Source: Larimichthys crocea | Taxonomy: Eukaryota > Chordata > Actinopteri > Sciaenidae | DNA: 64,000 nucleotides | Assembly: GCF_000972845.2 (NCBI RefSeq) | Contig: NC_040032.1 | Span: forward strand, 15,403,358 to 15,467,357 | Reading direction: 5' to 3' | Shown: in pieces, positions 1-32,740 of the stretch | How positions within the stretch are numbered: position 1 is the first letter of the stretch | How the letters are laid out: every line of letters begins with the position of its first letter | The notes under the pieces: model-generated | The model's database searches: none | What the model was told of the DNA's origin: nothing | Seen by the model: the letters and a program-made list of their open reading frames with translations, nothing else | Translations under genes and position numbers: made by a program

Positions 1-649
1 ATGAATTGCCAGCCTAGAAATTAGTATGGATGAGTGCATTCATTTTCTCAGTGTTGTTTCGTAAGCTTCTGAGAATAACTGCTCTTTATTTCCTGTTTTA
101 CATGTTGTACTCTCTAAGCGGCAAGAGCAGCCTTAGATTTGCTTTGTCACTGGCGTACTGCGCACGACAAGAGCAGCCCGTAGTTTGCTTTAAAATGGTA
201 TTTTTTCATAGATGATCATGCAAAAATAATACATAACATGTGCATGAGTGAAAATGCACCAGTTTACTTATGTTAGGGTGTTTATTATGATGTAAAGAAT
301 GGACGTCGTATGTTTATCTGTCGTTTCTGAAAAGCTTAGAGTGTGGTGGCTCTGGCCATCGCCGTTTTGGTAGTGCTACCTGGCAAAGAAGTGGATCGTT
401 GGTGGATGTGAAGTGGGCTTACTGAAGCCTGGGTGCATATAGCAATTGAGTTATATAGGAATTTAGCCTCGGTACAGTTGTCATGAATGGGGAAATTAGC
501 TGTAGAGACCAAAACTGCTTTTTGTACCAGGCTGTAAACATGTTTATTTCTATGTACATTTCTTGGTGCAGATGAAAAGTGCTTTCAAAGTGCGGTAGTT
601 ATCCTTTATGTGATATTTTACTGACAGCTGTTTTCCTTTGTTCCTTCAG
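1..649 (+). other. gabrb4 intron (upstream part)
   Basis: Non-coding sequence leading to the 68-bp exon at 650. That exon begins with the last two bases of a Gly codon, so the preceding exon ends with G; no exon with such an end is visible here. Bases 337-570 are one copy of a dispersed repeat also found at 2556-2890 and 35400-35760. Confidence 0.7.
337..570 (+). repeat. Dispersed repeat C, copy 1
   Basis: GAGTGTGGTGGCTCTGGCCA, then GACCAAAACTGCTTTTTGTA and GGCTGTAAACATGTTTATTT. Shared with 2556-2890 and, without the first motif, 35400-35760. Confidence 0.7.
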
Positions 650-19981
<19,332 letters not shown>

Positions 19982-20240
19982 TGTGCATCCCACTAGGAAT
20001 CATGGGCCATATTTTGAGAGCACATTAAATTGGCTTTGATACAGTTCCAAAATATGTATACACATATACAAGTTGAACATATGTATATGCATATTTCTAT
20101 ATATTATATTTATATATACACATGTGAAATCTGAAGGACCTTTCTGCTGTACAAAGTATTAATAGGATGACTTGAATGTTTAAGAATAATTGTGAGAGAA
20201 GAATTTCAAGGCTTTGAGTTTCTTTTTCCTCCTGAAAGAA

Positions 20241-20322
20241 ACAAACCAACCAACAAACAAACCAACCAACCAACAAACAAACAAACAAACAAACAAACAA
20301 ACAAACAAACAAGCAAACAAAC
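20241..20322 (+). repeat. CAAA/CCAA microsatellite
   Basis: An impure run of AAAC and AACC units shortly after the gabrb4 stop. The repetitive VCLF open frames on the opposite strand are products of this repeat. Confidence 0.95.
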
Positions 20323-20545
20323 ACGAGATCCCAACAGGGGTTTTTGGAACTAAAGACTGCATGATATTTTTGCTAAAAAAAAAACAAGAAAAAAGAGAAA
20401 GTGAAAGCTCTTGAGAGAGAAAAGATGTCTCAGAGTCCCATTGACTTTTTATTGATACTTATTGTGATCAAAAATCCTCTACTGCAGCTCATGAAATCAA
20501 TGGTGGCTCGTCTGTTCAGGCATCAGCTGAGTGAGATCCTTGACA

Positions 20546-20678
20546 CCCCCCCAACCTTTCCCTCCTACTACTACCACCACCACCACCCCTAAAACCCCCC
20601 GCCGTCCTCACCAGACCCACCCCGCCTCCACAACACTACCCCTCCCCTTTACCCACCACCACCACCACCATTGCCCAT
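20546..20678 (+). other. C-rich tract in the gabrb4 3' UTR
   Basis: About 130 bases almost without G on the plus strand, with C runs of up to seven and CCA/CCT triplets. If transcribed with gabrb4 it would be a C-rich RNA segment of the kind bound by poly(C)-binding proteins. That function is inferred from composition only. Confidence 0.6.
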
Positions 20679-22720
20679 GGATAACATGCACGGAAATCTC
20701 CGGTTCTACTATGTACAGCAACCTTGTTTGGATTATGTGTTGTTCCTTGGGTTTTTTGAAGTGATATCGTTCTCTTTATCAGACATCAGCTCTGGCCTAA
20801 TGGTCTCCATTGAGTGGGGCCGTGTGGATGGGATGTTTGACCGCCGCATTCCCGCACCAGAGTCAACGCAAACTTGTATTCCTTTCTCTTCTCATGTTAT
20901 TTTTAGAAAAAACACGTCCTTGGGGGAGGGTTGGGGGTCTTTTTTCATTATGGTTAAAAACAAAGTGCTGATTATTGTAGATATGATTTTGTCTTGAAAA
21001 ATACTGTGATTTCAGAGAGTGTCAGAACATGTTCTAGAGCTAGGGCATTATGAGATAAAAGAGTCAAAGGTATGCATTACTCATTTTGATTGTGTGAAAA
21101 AAACAAAACATATTCTAAACATTTTATCATTCAGATGCTCATGAAAGTATACTTGTACTGTTTATTTCCTCCTATAGATTGATCCACATGCTCTTTAGAT
21201 GCAGAGTTCATTGACGTCATATCCTGCTTTGTGTTTGCTTAAAGGTAATTCGGGGGGAGGGTGGGGCAGGGAGTTGCTTTTGTGATTCGTTTGAAAATTA
21301 TTCCACAGTGAAGATGTGAGGACATGTATATTCAAAAAGAGTCAACATATCAGCCCTGCAGTTTAACCAGTTGTCATTCAGTATACAGTATTCTTCTTTT
21401 GTTTGTTGAGCATTTCTTCAGTGTTGGAGTCGCAGTTTTTTTCTGAAGGCAGGATTATTTGATGATCGGGCAGAAGACGCGGGGGGGAATTCAACATTTC
21501 ACACTCAAACTCAATCAGTGCCGTCACACAAACGCTCGGAACCCCGAGGATCCGAAACATCAGCCTAATCAGGAATGATGCAAGTGATTCTTGGGTGTGG
21601 AGGGAAATGTGTGATAAATAGCCATGAATTGAAATGACGACCAAAAGGCCTATAATCCATATGCATCATTGTTTAGTTTTGCTCTCAAACACACACACAC
21701 ACACTGCATTTCCAGTGCTCAGGTTCATCAAAAAAAATATTGTAGGACCTTGATTTTGTTTTTTGGAAATCTTTATAGGATGTGGAATCGAAATCTGCCA
21801 ACAAGTAAAAGTTAAAGAAATAAAGATGAAGCCAGAGCATTAGATGACTGAGGCAGACGGACGGTGGATATTGTAGGGAGGACAAAAACTAATTGAAAAA
21901 CAAAAAAATGCCTGTTTAGCTTCAAGTGAAGTCTTCACAACAGGCTCTGAGCAAAAACCTACACAACCAAATCTATCATTGGGTCCTGTAGCAACAAAAA
22001 AAAAGAACAGTGATAGGCTCATTAGAATAAGCAGCTCAGAGAGGTCCCTGAGAAACATACAAATGGAAAAAGATGGAGAAATTGTCATATACGCAAACAC
22101 ATGGGGACAAGGGGAAGATTGAAGGGCTGCAATGTAATGAGTTTATCATGAGAAATATCCACTCCCCTCTGGAGCACAGGGTGTAGTATGCACAAGATGT
22201 CTTCAAAAAGGAATAGTGATGAGAAACCAATTTGTCTCCGTAAGTCATAGTGAAGTTTGTACAGTGATGTGGCCCGAGCTGTGATCCGAGTTTTAGTATT
22301 TTTCTTTTCTGTTTAAACATTTATGCATCATCGTCATTGTACTGTAGAAGCAAAGGGAAAGAAGAAGAAGAAGAAAAAAAGAAAAAGATCTCCTTTAAAA
22401 TATCCAGTAATCCATAAAAATAATGGTGAGAGTTAACAGGAGGATGTACTGAGCTTGAGTTTTATGTTTTTGTCTGCAGCTTGAACAATCTGTTGTTTGT
22501 CTCTCAGTCGACTGTGAGGTCCAAAGGATTACATGACCAAAACATAGTGATTACTCTTAAATGTGAAGAAAGAAAGAAAAAAAAAATGTCGTCATTTATG
22601 AGAAAATGAGTCAACAAGTGCCACAATGAACTAAAAGTAGCAGCGAATATTGAGGGGAAATGGCCTGCAGGTTAACATTTTATTTCCAAGCCCTGAGGCA
22701 GGTTGTATTGTGTTATTTCT

Positions 22721-22801
22721 GATCTATATATATTATATATATATATAATATATATATATTATATATATATATATATATATTATATATAGATATAGATATA
22801 G
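22721..22801. repeat. AT dinucleotide repeat
   Basis: Alternating TA/AT stretch with ATATAT/TATATT switches, followed by GA dinucleotides to about 22815. It is self-complementary. Confidence 0.9.
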
Positions 22802-25153
22802 AGAGAGAGAGAGAATATATTCAGTATTATACTGTATGTGACTGGTGAGAGTAACGACTGAAACGGTGGCATATGTAATAGTGCACAAATGCAGAGTTCT
22901 TCAAAAGTTGCCAAACAGAAGTGAGTTAACACTGAAATTCACTGAACTTGACCACAGTAGCATCAGTTGTTGTCACACCTTGGTTTTAAATGAAGACTCC
23001 ACCGATTTAGCATTAACTGTTGCAAAAAAAGCACCAAAACTGACGCAGCAGAACCAGATATATATCAGATATTTTTTTATTTCACATATTGGCAAAATCT
23101 ACGACAGTGTTTTGTTATGTTAGTAGCGGCTAATGTAGCCTCAAACAGATGAGTGAGGTCTTGGTAGCTTGCTCCTTTCTAACTCCACACCCCAAGATTT
23201 CGAAGATGTTCAAACTTGTAGTCTTCAGTGCTAACCGACGCTGACTCAAGTGACATCACTTGAGGCAGTTTAGCAGACTTCACGCAGCTTCTTCTGCCCA
23301 CAAAAGTCTTGAGACGATTTTTATTATTTATATATATATATATATGCGCAATAGCTCTCCTCGAAACCTATAAGCAGATTTTGATGCATAAAATCGGTGG
23401 AGTTTCCCTTTAAAGCTGGGATCAGTCATTCTGGAGAAAGATAGTTGATTGTTGAGTCTCATTCCCAGGCCGTCAAATAAAAGCGTTGGAATTATGATGC
23501 TCACAAACACCACCTGTTGTGTCGTGTGACTCTGAATCTGAGCCACTTTTTCTGTTTCCCGTGTAAACCCAAAGTGCCGGTATTTTTGACGACCCCAGGA
23601 AATGAAAGACTCAACAATCAGCTTACTCCAGAATCGACTCGTGATATACATCCCTGAGATACGCGTGCTGCAAGACGCTTAAGACGTCAAACGTTAGGTG
23701 TGGATAGAAGCGTGTGAGTCAGGGGTATCGAGGCCCTTTTGTGATTACCAATGTGCACATTCACATTCATGTTTCAGGTAACCTTGAATTTCTGAAAAAT
23801 AAAGGAAGGTAGTAATAGTCAGTGGATTATGAATGCAAGTTTATTCAAGTAATACGCTTCACTTTAGAGTTTTTTTCTTTGTTTTATTTATTTATTTTGC
23901 ATCATTTTCATCCCAGTCTGCACACTTAACAGCTTATCAAACTGTTAACAGGCAATATGATGGATCTCTTTACTAAGAGTCGATTTAGACTGTGAGGCCA
24001 GAGGATACTGTTTGTTCCAGTGCAAGACAAGCACATACTGTCTGCGAAAAATGTGACAACCATAAGTGTTATTTTGAGTAAATTAATGGAACATGTTTGG
24101 CCCAGAAAAAGAAGCTTAATCCATCTATCTCTGTGGTTTCAATGAAATGCACTTACATTTTTGCACTTTCTACTAACACGTAAGTATCAAATTCACATTC
24201 AGGTTGGTTTTATTCCCAGAAAAAAAAAAAACAAATACAAACATGCCTATTCAGGGTATAAATTCTTTTGAGATAGCTGATGTATATCTTTAATAAAAAC
24301 TCCAAACACGTACAGAGGAGAAACATTAGCAGCCCTTTGCATGCTCGCAGTAAATACCACTCATTTCACTCAGAACATGTGTTACCTGCTTTCTGGACAT
24401 GAAATCAGCACCTTCATCCCAAAAGCTGTGAGGATCTTCTGTTCTACGCTTTTACTTTGTGATATTTGCTTATACAAAGAAAGAAAAATAGATTTCTTTT
24501 GACACATATGTTAAAGGAGTAGAGGAGAAAAAAAAGTGTTGAACTGATTTCAATGTGAATTTTCTTGCCTCTAGTGTATATGTGTAATTACATGTGAATT
24601 GTACTGTAAATATGATATCTTTCACTTAATAGTTCTTAATGCATGAACAAAAACATGGCAGTTCGTAATACCAGCTAGCCTCACTGCTAATGGCATGGAC
24701 AGCTTCTCTAGCATTGGCATACTTCTGCAAACGAAACCTAAAAAAAAAAAAAAAATGAAACACAAGAAATACATGGTGTGAACAAAATAATGGAGAAATC
24801 GATGCAAAGTCCTCTCACAGTGACGGAGTTTCTGGTGGCTCTGAGCTTGTATTGGTTCACCTGTTCGCCTGTATAAGAACAAGGCTAATGCTTAATGCTG
24901 CTGAAGATTCCTGGTAATTACAGTATGCCTTGGTTCACTGTCAGCGAATGGGATGGTGGCATCTTCAATGAAATTCTCTAAGTTGTGGGTTTTTTCCCGC
25001 CCCCCATTTATCATATCTGAATTTAGGGTTTTTTGCGGGAGATTTCAGCACAGTATAGCTGCAGCGTTTACCTCAGCCATCGTCCATAAATCTACTAACA
25101 AAAAAAGAAATATATATATATATGTATATATATTAAAGGGCATGATCGGCTAG

Positions 25154-25340
25154 CTGGCTTATAGAGGCTAGAGGAGCAGGATAGCCTTAAGAAGGCGAGT
25201 GGGATGTTCTTTCCTGTTCCTCAATAAGACAGTCATGTGTGCCCTTGAGCAAGGTACTTAGCCAATTGCCCAAGTGCAGCTGCTCACTTGCTAACAATAG
25301 TCTATGTCTGTGCGGGCTAGCTCCCAGAAGTAAATATGTT
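25154..25340 (+). mobile_element. SINE-like fragment
   Basis: Contains GTGCCCTTGAGCAAGGTACT, a motif typical of fish tRNA-derived SINEs, in an otherwise decayed stretch. Confidence 0.5.
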
Positions 25341-26240
25341 TAATTATGTTGAGGGTATTGATAGAAAATAGTCCCCTGGATATATTTAAAGATTAAAAAA
25401 AAAAGAAAAAAAGTTCTCCAAATAGTCTGCCATAAACCAGATGGGATCTAAGATGATCATGTTTTTGTTTGTTTTTTTTGTTTTCTTGTTGACTCCAGTC
25501 TTCATGTTAGGATGTTTCATCTGGGATTACAAAACATATAAATAAATAAAATAAAAGATATGCATGATGGACTGAACCTGTGAACACGAAACCGTCCTGT
25601 GAGTTACGAATAGCACCGAGGGTGACCTCTATAAACAATGGACCACAACCATACAAGACAATTTCATCCACCACACACCAGAACAAGGCTGACAGGCTCC
25701 TCACTGTTGGAAGAACTTTTGCTGGTGTATTCATTATTTTGTATGTACCTTGTAGGTTTTGTTTTGCATGACCTGAGTTTTGAAAGGTTTTTAATTTCCA
25801 TTTCTTTTTAACTCCACACCATCTGATTCATCGCCACAGCCAGGAAAAAAGAAAGATCCAGTGTTTACATGCTCAAATTGCACTTGTTTTACAGCCAGCT
25901 CTATAAATCTTGTGAAACAAACTGTTCGTAAAACTGGAGGAAAAATGTAAACGTAGAGCGTACACACGGTGTGATTCGTGCGGATCATGAACATGTACTT
26001 CTCTACTATGTATTTACTGTAAATCACGCAATTTGGAATAGATGCACCAAGTGCATGCTGTAGTTTTATCAGGTTCAGCATAAGCATTAACATCAATCGC
26101 CCTTCAACTACAAAGGATGTAAAGGATGCTCACCTGTAGCATCTGAACGTAAGCCATGTGATTGCACACTGAGTGGGTTGTTTCCTGTATTTTCTCTTTA
26201 ATAAGTTGCCTCTGGTTATGGTCTGTTGTCGATTTATTGT

Positions 26241-26263
26241 ATGATGATGATGATGATGATGAT
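26241..26263 (+). repeat. GAT trinucleotide run
   Basis: About seven perfect ATG/GAT units in the probable gabrb4 3' UTR. Confidence 0.9.
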
Positions 26264-26874
26264 ACTTGCAAGAAGCTGTGCTGATTCCCAGTTACACATC
26301 AGTATACCTCCCTCTTTGAAAGAGCATACCAGGGAGACTATGTAATGTCGATACAGTATGGTGAGAAAAGATTTTCCAACACTTTATAAAAATTGGCAAC
26401 TAAAAAGAAAGAAACCCACACGACCAACAGCCCATTTATTTTTCAATATGAATTAGTAAATGATTTTCTTCATTTCTGTGTTCATTTCTGATTTATTGTA
26501 TTCGTTGCATTTGTTATGGATTGTTATTCTTACTGTTGTTGTTGTTTTATCATAAGAAGGAAATGTAATTCATCTGATATACTGGCACTGGAAGAAAAAT
26601 GCATTTTTGTTTTTGTACTGTAATCGTTTTGTTTACATTGGGCGCTTATTTGATTCAGTTGTTTAATAAGGTGTTTGATTTCATTCGGAGTATCAGTACT
26701 CATGGAATCGACATTTGTGTAGTATGAAGTTGTATTTTTTTTGTCAGTGCAAATTAATGTTATAGTGTCAATCAGCTTTTTTAGGTGTTTGAACAAAATG
26801 TGTTTTTTACAAATACAAGGTGTTCAAGTATGTGGTATAAAAAGGGTTATCATTCAAACAACAGACTTTTTACA

Positions 26875-26880
26875 AATAAA
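26875..26880 (+). terminator. Candidate distal polyadenylation signal of gabrb4
   Basis: AATAAA at the end of a T-rich, largely repeat-free stretch (26500-26900). It is followed by a T-rich segment. It is the rightmost plausible gabrb4 signal seen before repeat-rich intergenic DNA, but it is unproven. Confidence 0.3.
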
Positions 26881-27769
26881 GGCTTATACAGTAAAGAAAG
26901 CTAATGTCTTTTCATTTGCCCTTTGAGGACTAATATACGACGCTGTTTCATTTGACTTTTTATGAATTTCTTTTCAGATATTAGTCCCCAAAAGGTAAAT
27001 AGCATACAATGTTGCAAAATAAGAGGAAAAAATCAGGTATTTTACCATTGCTATTCCAGGTTGTTGTCAGAGCGTTCACCTCTTAGTTGGTGTCTTGCTT
27101 TTGATAAGGACTGTTGGATATGAAGACAGTCTGGAAAAAAAACAACAAAAAATTTAAGAAAACTCAAGAGTATCTTCTTTTAATTTGATTACAAAACATT
27201 GCGCGTTTATGAGAATATACCTCCTTTCATACCTTATTTCCTGAATAAAGACGCAAAGTGACTCCTGCTGACAAGTGTAATAATTGAGTTGGATAAAGGA
27301 GCTTAGTTCTGCATCTACAAAGCGCTAGATAATTAATTTGTTTAGTCGGAAGGACAGTTGCAGTTTGGAAACTCTTTGTTCAGACTCTTTGTCCTCCGGT
27401 CGAGGACGTGGCGCTATATATATGGCAGCACATTTGGACCCACCCTGGGCTTGAACTACAGCAAATGTTTAGTTGGTGAAGGTGAAGAGAACGGCCTCTA
27501 AATGTGACTGCACCTGGAGCACAGAGAACAACAATGATCCAATGAGACGTTCAAAATATGTTCCACGTTACACCTCTAAGCTTTAGGGAACAACGTATCG
27601 CTGTACAAACAAGCTCGTTAATTTGATAGAATCATAGCAGAGGTGGTTTGGGGGCCTTTGGGTGCAAACTCTACCCCCTGTTTTAGAGTTCCTCACAAAG
27701 CAACAACCTGATTAAAACAAGTTAAATAAAATGAGAAGCACAAAATATTCAAATACGTCGCTGTAAACT

Positions 27770-27992
27770 GATGGCAGGGGTCTTTGTGTGTCTGTGTGGC
27801 CTCCCACAGTCCAGAGACATGCAGTCCACTGGAGACTCCAAGTTGCTTGTGGGTGTGAATGCGTCTGTCTACATGTGTTTTAGCTATGTTATAGACCGGC
27901 AACATGTCCATACCTCACGCTCAATGCATTGTGGGATAGATTCCAGCCCCCAGCATTCCTTAATAGGATAAGGAGTTTAGAAAATGGATGGA
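27770..27992 (+). mobile_element. LINE/SINE 3' tail fragment
   Basis: TGGCCTCCCACAGTCCAGAG, then a dispersed body ending GATAGATTCCAGCCCCC and AAAATGGATGGATGG. This is the recognisable 3' part of a very common fish retroposon with a GGATGGA-type tail. Confidence 0.7.
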
Positions 27993-28429
27993 TGGTTTGA
28001 CTTTACATGTCAAATTCAACGCATACCGGAGTGTGTTGTTAATTGTGCATCGATGGCTTTAAATAGTCATCAGTTCCAGGCTTCATTAATGATTTTTGAG
28101 CCCTGACATCCCCAAACACTAATACTTCAATGTCATCAGGAGCGAGACCCGGGGCCTCGTGTGTAAATGGCACGCATGCATACAAATGACACGAGCTCGG
28201 TGTGAAAAATTTAGGATTTATGGCATAAAAAGAAAAGTGGACGTGAGAGCGCATACTACAGATTTGATAAAAGATTTGTCGTGATGCATAATTTACCTTA
28301 CCTGTTTTTACAGCGCAACGTTCAGCCACTCCTAATGTGGAAATATTACTTCACTATACATTCCAAGACATCAGTGATACACAACTGAACATGTGTTATA
28401 TCATCTTACATATTGCCATATAATTATTT

Positions 28430-28715
28430 TTAATGCTAAGAACTAGCAGCTCGTTGAGGCTAAACACGATCATCATGCGGTAACATGCTGAGTGTTACTG
28501 TCTTAGTTTAGCATGATGATATGATATATGACACACTGAAAATCACAATTTTTGACTTGCTGATGGTGCCAGAGGAAAAGTCAGGGCACCACCACAAGTC
28601 ATTAGGATTCATCCTCTGGGCACCATGAACGTCAAATGTTCAAAGATTCAAGACAATCCATTGAATAGTTCTTGAAATATTTGGACATGGACACGAGCCA
28701 TGAAGGAAAAACTGT
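28430..28715. repeat. Dispersed repeat D, copy 1
   Basis: Includes CGGTAACATGCTGAGTGTTA and TTCAAGACAATCCATTGAAT, which belong to a fish repeat also represented at 33373-33690 in a different arrangement. Confidence 0.45.
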
Positions 28716-29837
28716 GAAGTTTTCATATCATATCTCTTTTTGTCTGATGAAATAGCAGCACTGAACGAGCCAATCCTCAGTGAAATCAATCACACTGGAT
28801 TATTGATAATCTGAGTCCAGTTTGTAAACCACCACCTGGATTTTTATCTTGATTCATTCACGTAAAAAGAATATACCGTTCTGGATGTCAGCTGCAGGTC
28901 TCCCCTCAAACATTAAAATAACATCCACGGCCTACCTCGCTCTTGTTTTTCCCCTCTTCCCCCCTCTTTTTTTCTGCTCCATATCAGTTCTTTTTTGAGA
29001 CATAGCTGCTGTTTTACTATAAATAATACATAGGGGTAAGAAAAAGCATGCAGCAGCACAGTTAAAGGGGTTTCTCTAAGTTTCCCGGTGTGTACGGTAC
29101 ATAGTATGCACCAGTGTACGTTACGTTAAAATATTTCATCAGAAAATGGAGCGTAAGATGTTATTTCCTCGTGTTTAAATATATTAATGTAGAATTAAAA
29201 TGAATTATTTAGTCAGATTTATTGTGTTTGAAGGGTTTAAGAGTCCTTTCTTAACACAAAGGTGGTAAAAATAACTAAATAACTAATAAAACAGCTGGAT
29301 AGTTGTTTAAATTCTGACAACTACTCAACAATACTGTATAATCAGGAATACCAATTGGTTAGATATTTTTTATGTGGAAAGGAAATCACATATTTAGCAA
29401 AATAAAATCAAACTGTTGAAGGACTACACAAATGCTCTTATAGACATAATGTATCTATTTAAAAATGTTAATCTCCATTGTCAGACAATTGACGAGTAAC
29501 TACAATTACTCTTCTCCTTAAGCTTCAGAGATCCACCGTAAGTAACAGAATTTACACATATTAGCAAGACTGATTTGAGGTCAGAGGTCAAATATTGATT
29601 CCAAGGAATGAGAAATTCCTAACAGATAGCCGGGGGACCATCATACTGGGACAGAATCAATGCTGCTAATATATATGAGCAGGTTATTAAAAAAGACACG
29701 GTAATGGAGCTGTGGTTTAATCGCTTAGAACGTCTCAAAGACGTACTGAATCTGTTTTAAATGTGACGTGATCACAATGCTTCAGGGAAGTCTGCTCGGG
29801 TCAGATAGCAGAAAGTTTGGAGATTAAATAGATTGAC

Positions 29838-30079
29838 TTTTAAAGGTCCGGTGTGTCAGATTTAGGGGGCTCTATGTACAGAATATGGCACAAATGAAGT
29901 ATAATAATTATAATTGTGTTTTCCTTTGTGTATAATCACCTAAAAAATCAGATTTTTGAGCGTTTTTATCCACCAACAACCACACTTTCTCCTTCATGCT
30001 TGGAAGGGTGAGGGTGAGGCAAAGGATATTCATTTGGTTTCAATCTGCACCTTCACCACTAGGTGCCATTAAATCAAAC
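29838..30079 (+). mobile_element. MITE family B copy 1 (AAAGGTCCRGTGTGTC)
   Basis: Starts TTTAAAGGTCCGGTGTGTCA, followed by GATTTAGGGGGCTCTATG. The right end (CACTAGGTGCCATTAAATC) is decayed. It is related to 59504-59796 and 63961-64000. Confidence 0.65.
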
Positions 30080-32670
30080 ACCACCACCCACTCTTAAAAG
30101 CAATATTTTTGTGATTTATTCCACACGTTTATGCCCAAAAGTGAGCCCAGCGTGAGCTTTAACAGAACATCTTGAAATCTGTCGCATTGCATCTCAGCTG
30201 TTTTGTTGTTGTTGTTGCAGTGTGCAACGTATTTCATCATGTTTAGCCTCCTCTAGCTGTAACCTGTGTAATGATCCTCTCCTGGCATGTCAGCCTTCAG
30301 ATACAAGGTGGATTTAATGCGCAGGTTTGTCTCACCTAATTGATTTCTTTTAATTTACTCTCGGCCCTTGTCGACCAAGCGTATCGACGGTTGTTTAGAG
30401 AGTTCACCTTGAGAGGAGCTCAGGTATATAAATATGTCCAACATGTTAGGATTTATAGAGATCAACCTGTGTTGAGATCAAATTATAGCCATTATAACTC
30501 AGCAGGAAGTACTCCAACACAACAAGAGTATGTACAAATACTACTACATCATGTCAACACTTATGATTCGCGTGGATAAAATATCAAAACGTACAACCTT
30601 GGCAGGTTTGCCGTCGCCTGTATTTTCTTCTTTCGTCCGGCGTCGGAGTGCATAGCTCTGTTGAGAAGATGGATACAGAGGCAGTGAAGTAGCTCGGCAA
30701 AATGTGCCTTCCATTTCTGTGTTCTATTGTCAGCACTCCATATAAAAACATAAAATATTGAAAGGGTCCATTAACATGGGTCAGAAATTGATGGCGTGGG
30801 GAAAAAAAAGGAAAGAAAGAAAATGGACAAAAAGCAGTGAATGCTTTGGCTTTGTGGCTCCGAATTCCTGTTTGTATTTTTTTGCCACGTACATGGTTTT
30901 AATAAATTGTCTTCTAACCGATGCATTAAAGCATTTATTCTTTGGAGAAGGGTTTTTTTATTTTTGTAAAAAAAAAAAAAAAAAAAAAGTCAACAATGTG
31001 GAGCTTTATGTCCGTGCAGTACTTAAAATCAATCCAGTATTTCAAGCAAAGTTCAGTGTGTACAACACAGTGGTGCTGCTGATAAAGGGATTTACTGGAA
31101 TCGATTGCCCGGATAGATAATATCCACTAAAATCATCAATTATTCAGTCAACAAACAGTTAAATCCTTTGACGTAATAAAATGTCAAGCATGCTTCCTTT
31201 CGCTCCTGTAGCGCGCCCGTGTCCATCTATTTTCCTCTTTACAGGATGTTCATCTGTGTTGCCATGGAGTTCTTGTTTTTTGGGGGTTGAAAAGAGAGTG
31301 AAGAGATGAAGAAGAGTGGAAACATAATGTGTCTAATAAAATATTAAGACACATCTCTTTTAATGCAATGTGTCCATGGCTTAACCACTAAATCCAACCA
31401 CCCCAACCACCCCCCACCCCCAGGGGCATCAGATCTTATGGCGTATAGCAAAAAGGCAGGAAGGATGGTGGGTGGCGGAGCAGTTATAGGTGAGATTATA
31501 GTTACATATATGTGCCTGAGAAAATGTGTACACTGCATATTGTGTGATGAATGTAACTACACTTGCCATCTGTGCCAAAGTCAATTTTCACAATTAATTG
31601 ATACTGTGTGCCTAACACTGGCTGTGTTTGAGCTTGTCATTGCCCTCCAACATTTGCATTATCCCATGAATATCAATCAGCGCGCAAAATCTCATTTTAA
31701 GACTCTGAAATCTCTCTCTCCGGTATTTTATATCAGACCTAGAAGAAAGCACCGTGAGAATCCCTTTAAAACGTTAGTTTGCCGTGCGGGGAAAAAAAAC
31801 CCCAAAACAAAACACACAAACGTCTTCCAGCCAAGTGAAATCTCACAGATCACGAGTCAAACACATTAAAATTATACTTTTTTTTTTTCTTCTAGCAAAT
31901 CTCAACAGCCTGCCTCTCGGTTTATTTTGGCATTTTCCCTGGACTGAAGTCAGTCACTGAAGGACAGATTTCAGATGATCAAAAATGCAATTAGACAAAG
32001 TGGATATGGGTACATAATGTTCGTAGGGAAGCATAATGTTTCTCTATGCCAATAAGGGTCAACTATGTACTTGCTCCTTTTTTTTTTACTGCCGGTACTT
32101 CATGAACATTACAGCTTAAACGTACACTGATGGCCTGTCAACTTAACTGTAAACCTTCTCCCTTCCCTTTGTTTCATGCTTTGTTCCGATTCGAGATAGG
32201 TCACCTTCTCCAATGACAAGTATCCAGAGATGTTCCCTCTGACTATCTGTACCCCACTTTTTCTTTTCTTTTTTTTTTTTTTGCACAATTGTGTCAATCT
32301 TTGAAAAAAAAAAAAAGAGCTGTGTTTCATGTTTGTGTTTGATGCCAATGTGAGATGATAAATTCAGTGTCACTGCGTTTTGGCTTTGAGTGCCAAGAAA
32401 GAAAAAAAAATGCAAGGAGACCTTTTCTTCTGTGCGAGTCAGATGATGTAGCACACCATTGTTCTTGTTTTCACATTTGATGTGACTTTTTATATTTAGT
32501 ACTTTCTCGGGAACAATAAGCGAAGTCATGGTAAATGTCTGGCCTACATATATATATATTGTTTTTGAGAGCAGGAGACGAGGAGGGTGAGGAGGAGCGA
32601 CGCAGGAGGAGTGTGGCGCTTTCGGCTCTCTTGCCAACAGCTGCCTGGAGCTCCTGCACTCCTCAACACA

Positions 32671-32736
<66 letters not shown>
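32671..32736 (+). repeat. CA dinucleotide microsatellite
   Basis: About 33 CA units with one early interruption. It produces the CVCV-type reading frames on the other strand. Confidence 0.97.

Positions 32737-32740
<4 letters not shown>

Larger units (their letters stand above)
19982..26930 (+). other. Probable gabrb4 3' UTR and flanking sequence
   Basis: No gene was recognised after the stop at 19979-19981. AATAAA hexamers occur at 23798, 24292 and 26875, so the transcript could end at any of these; beta-subunit mRNAs often have long 3' UTRs. Contents seen: CAAA/CCAA repeats, a C-rich tract, AT repeats near 22721-22801, a SINE-like segment near 25154-25340 and a GAT run at 26241. The end of transcription cannot be fixed from sequence alone. 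Confidence 0.45.

Noticed and set aside
20097..20362. VCLF-repeat minus-strand ORFs
   Set aside because: Direct translation of the CAAA/CCAA microsatellite.
31363..31869. 168-codon plus-strand ORF with a Cys-rich stretch
   Set aside because: The Cys spacing fits no zinc-finger pattern I know. There are Pro-rich low-complexity parts and no splice or promoter context.
32143..32733. 196-codon minus-strand ORF
   Set aside because: Its start is the CA microsatellite read as CVCV, and much of the rest comes from A/T runs.
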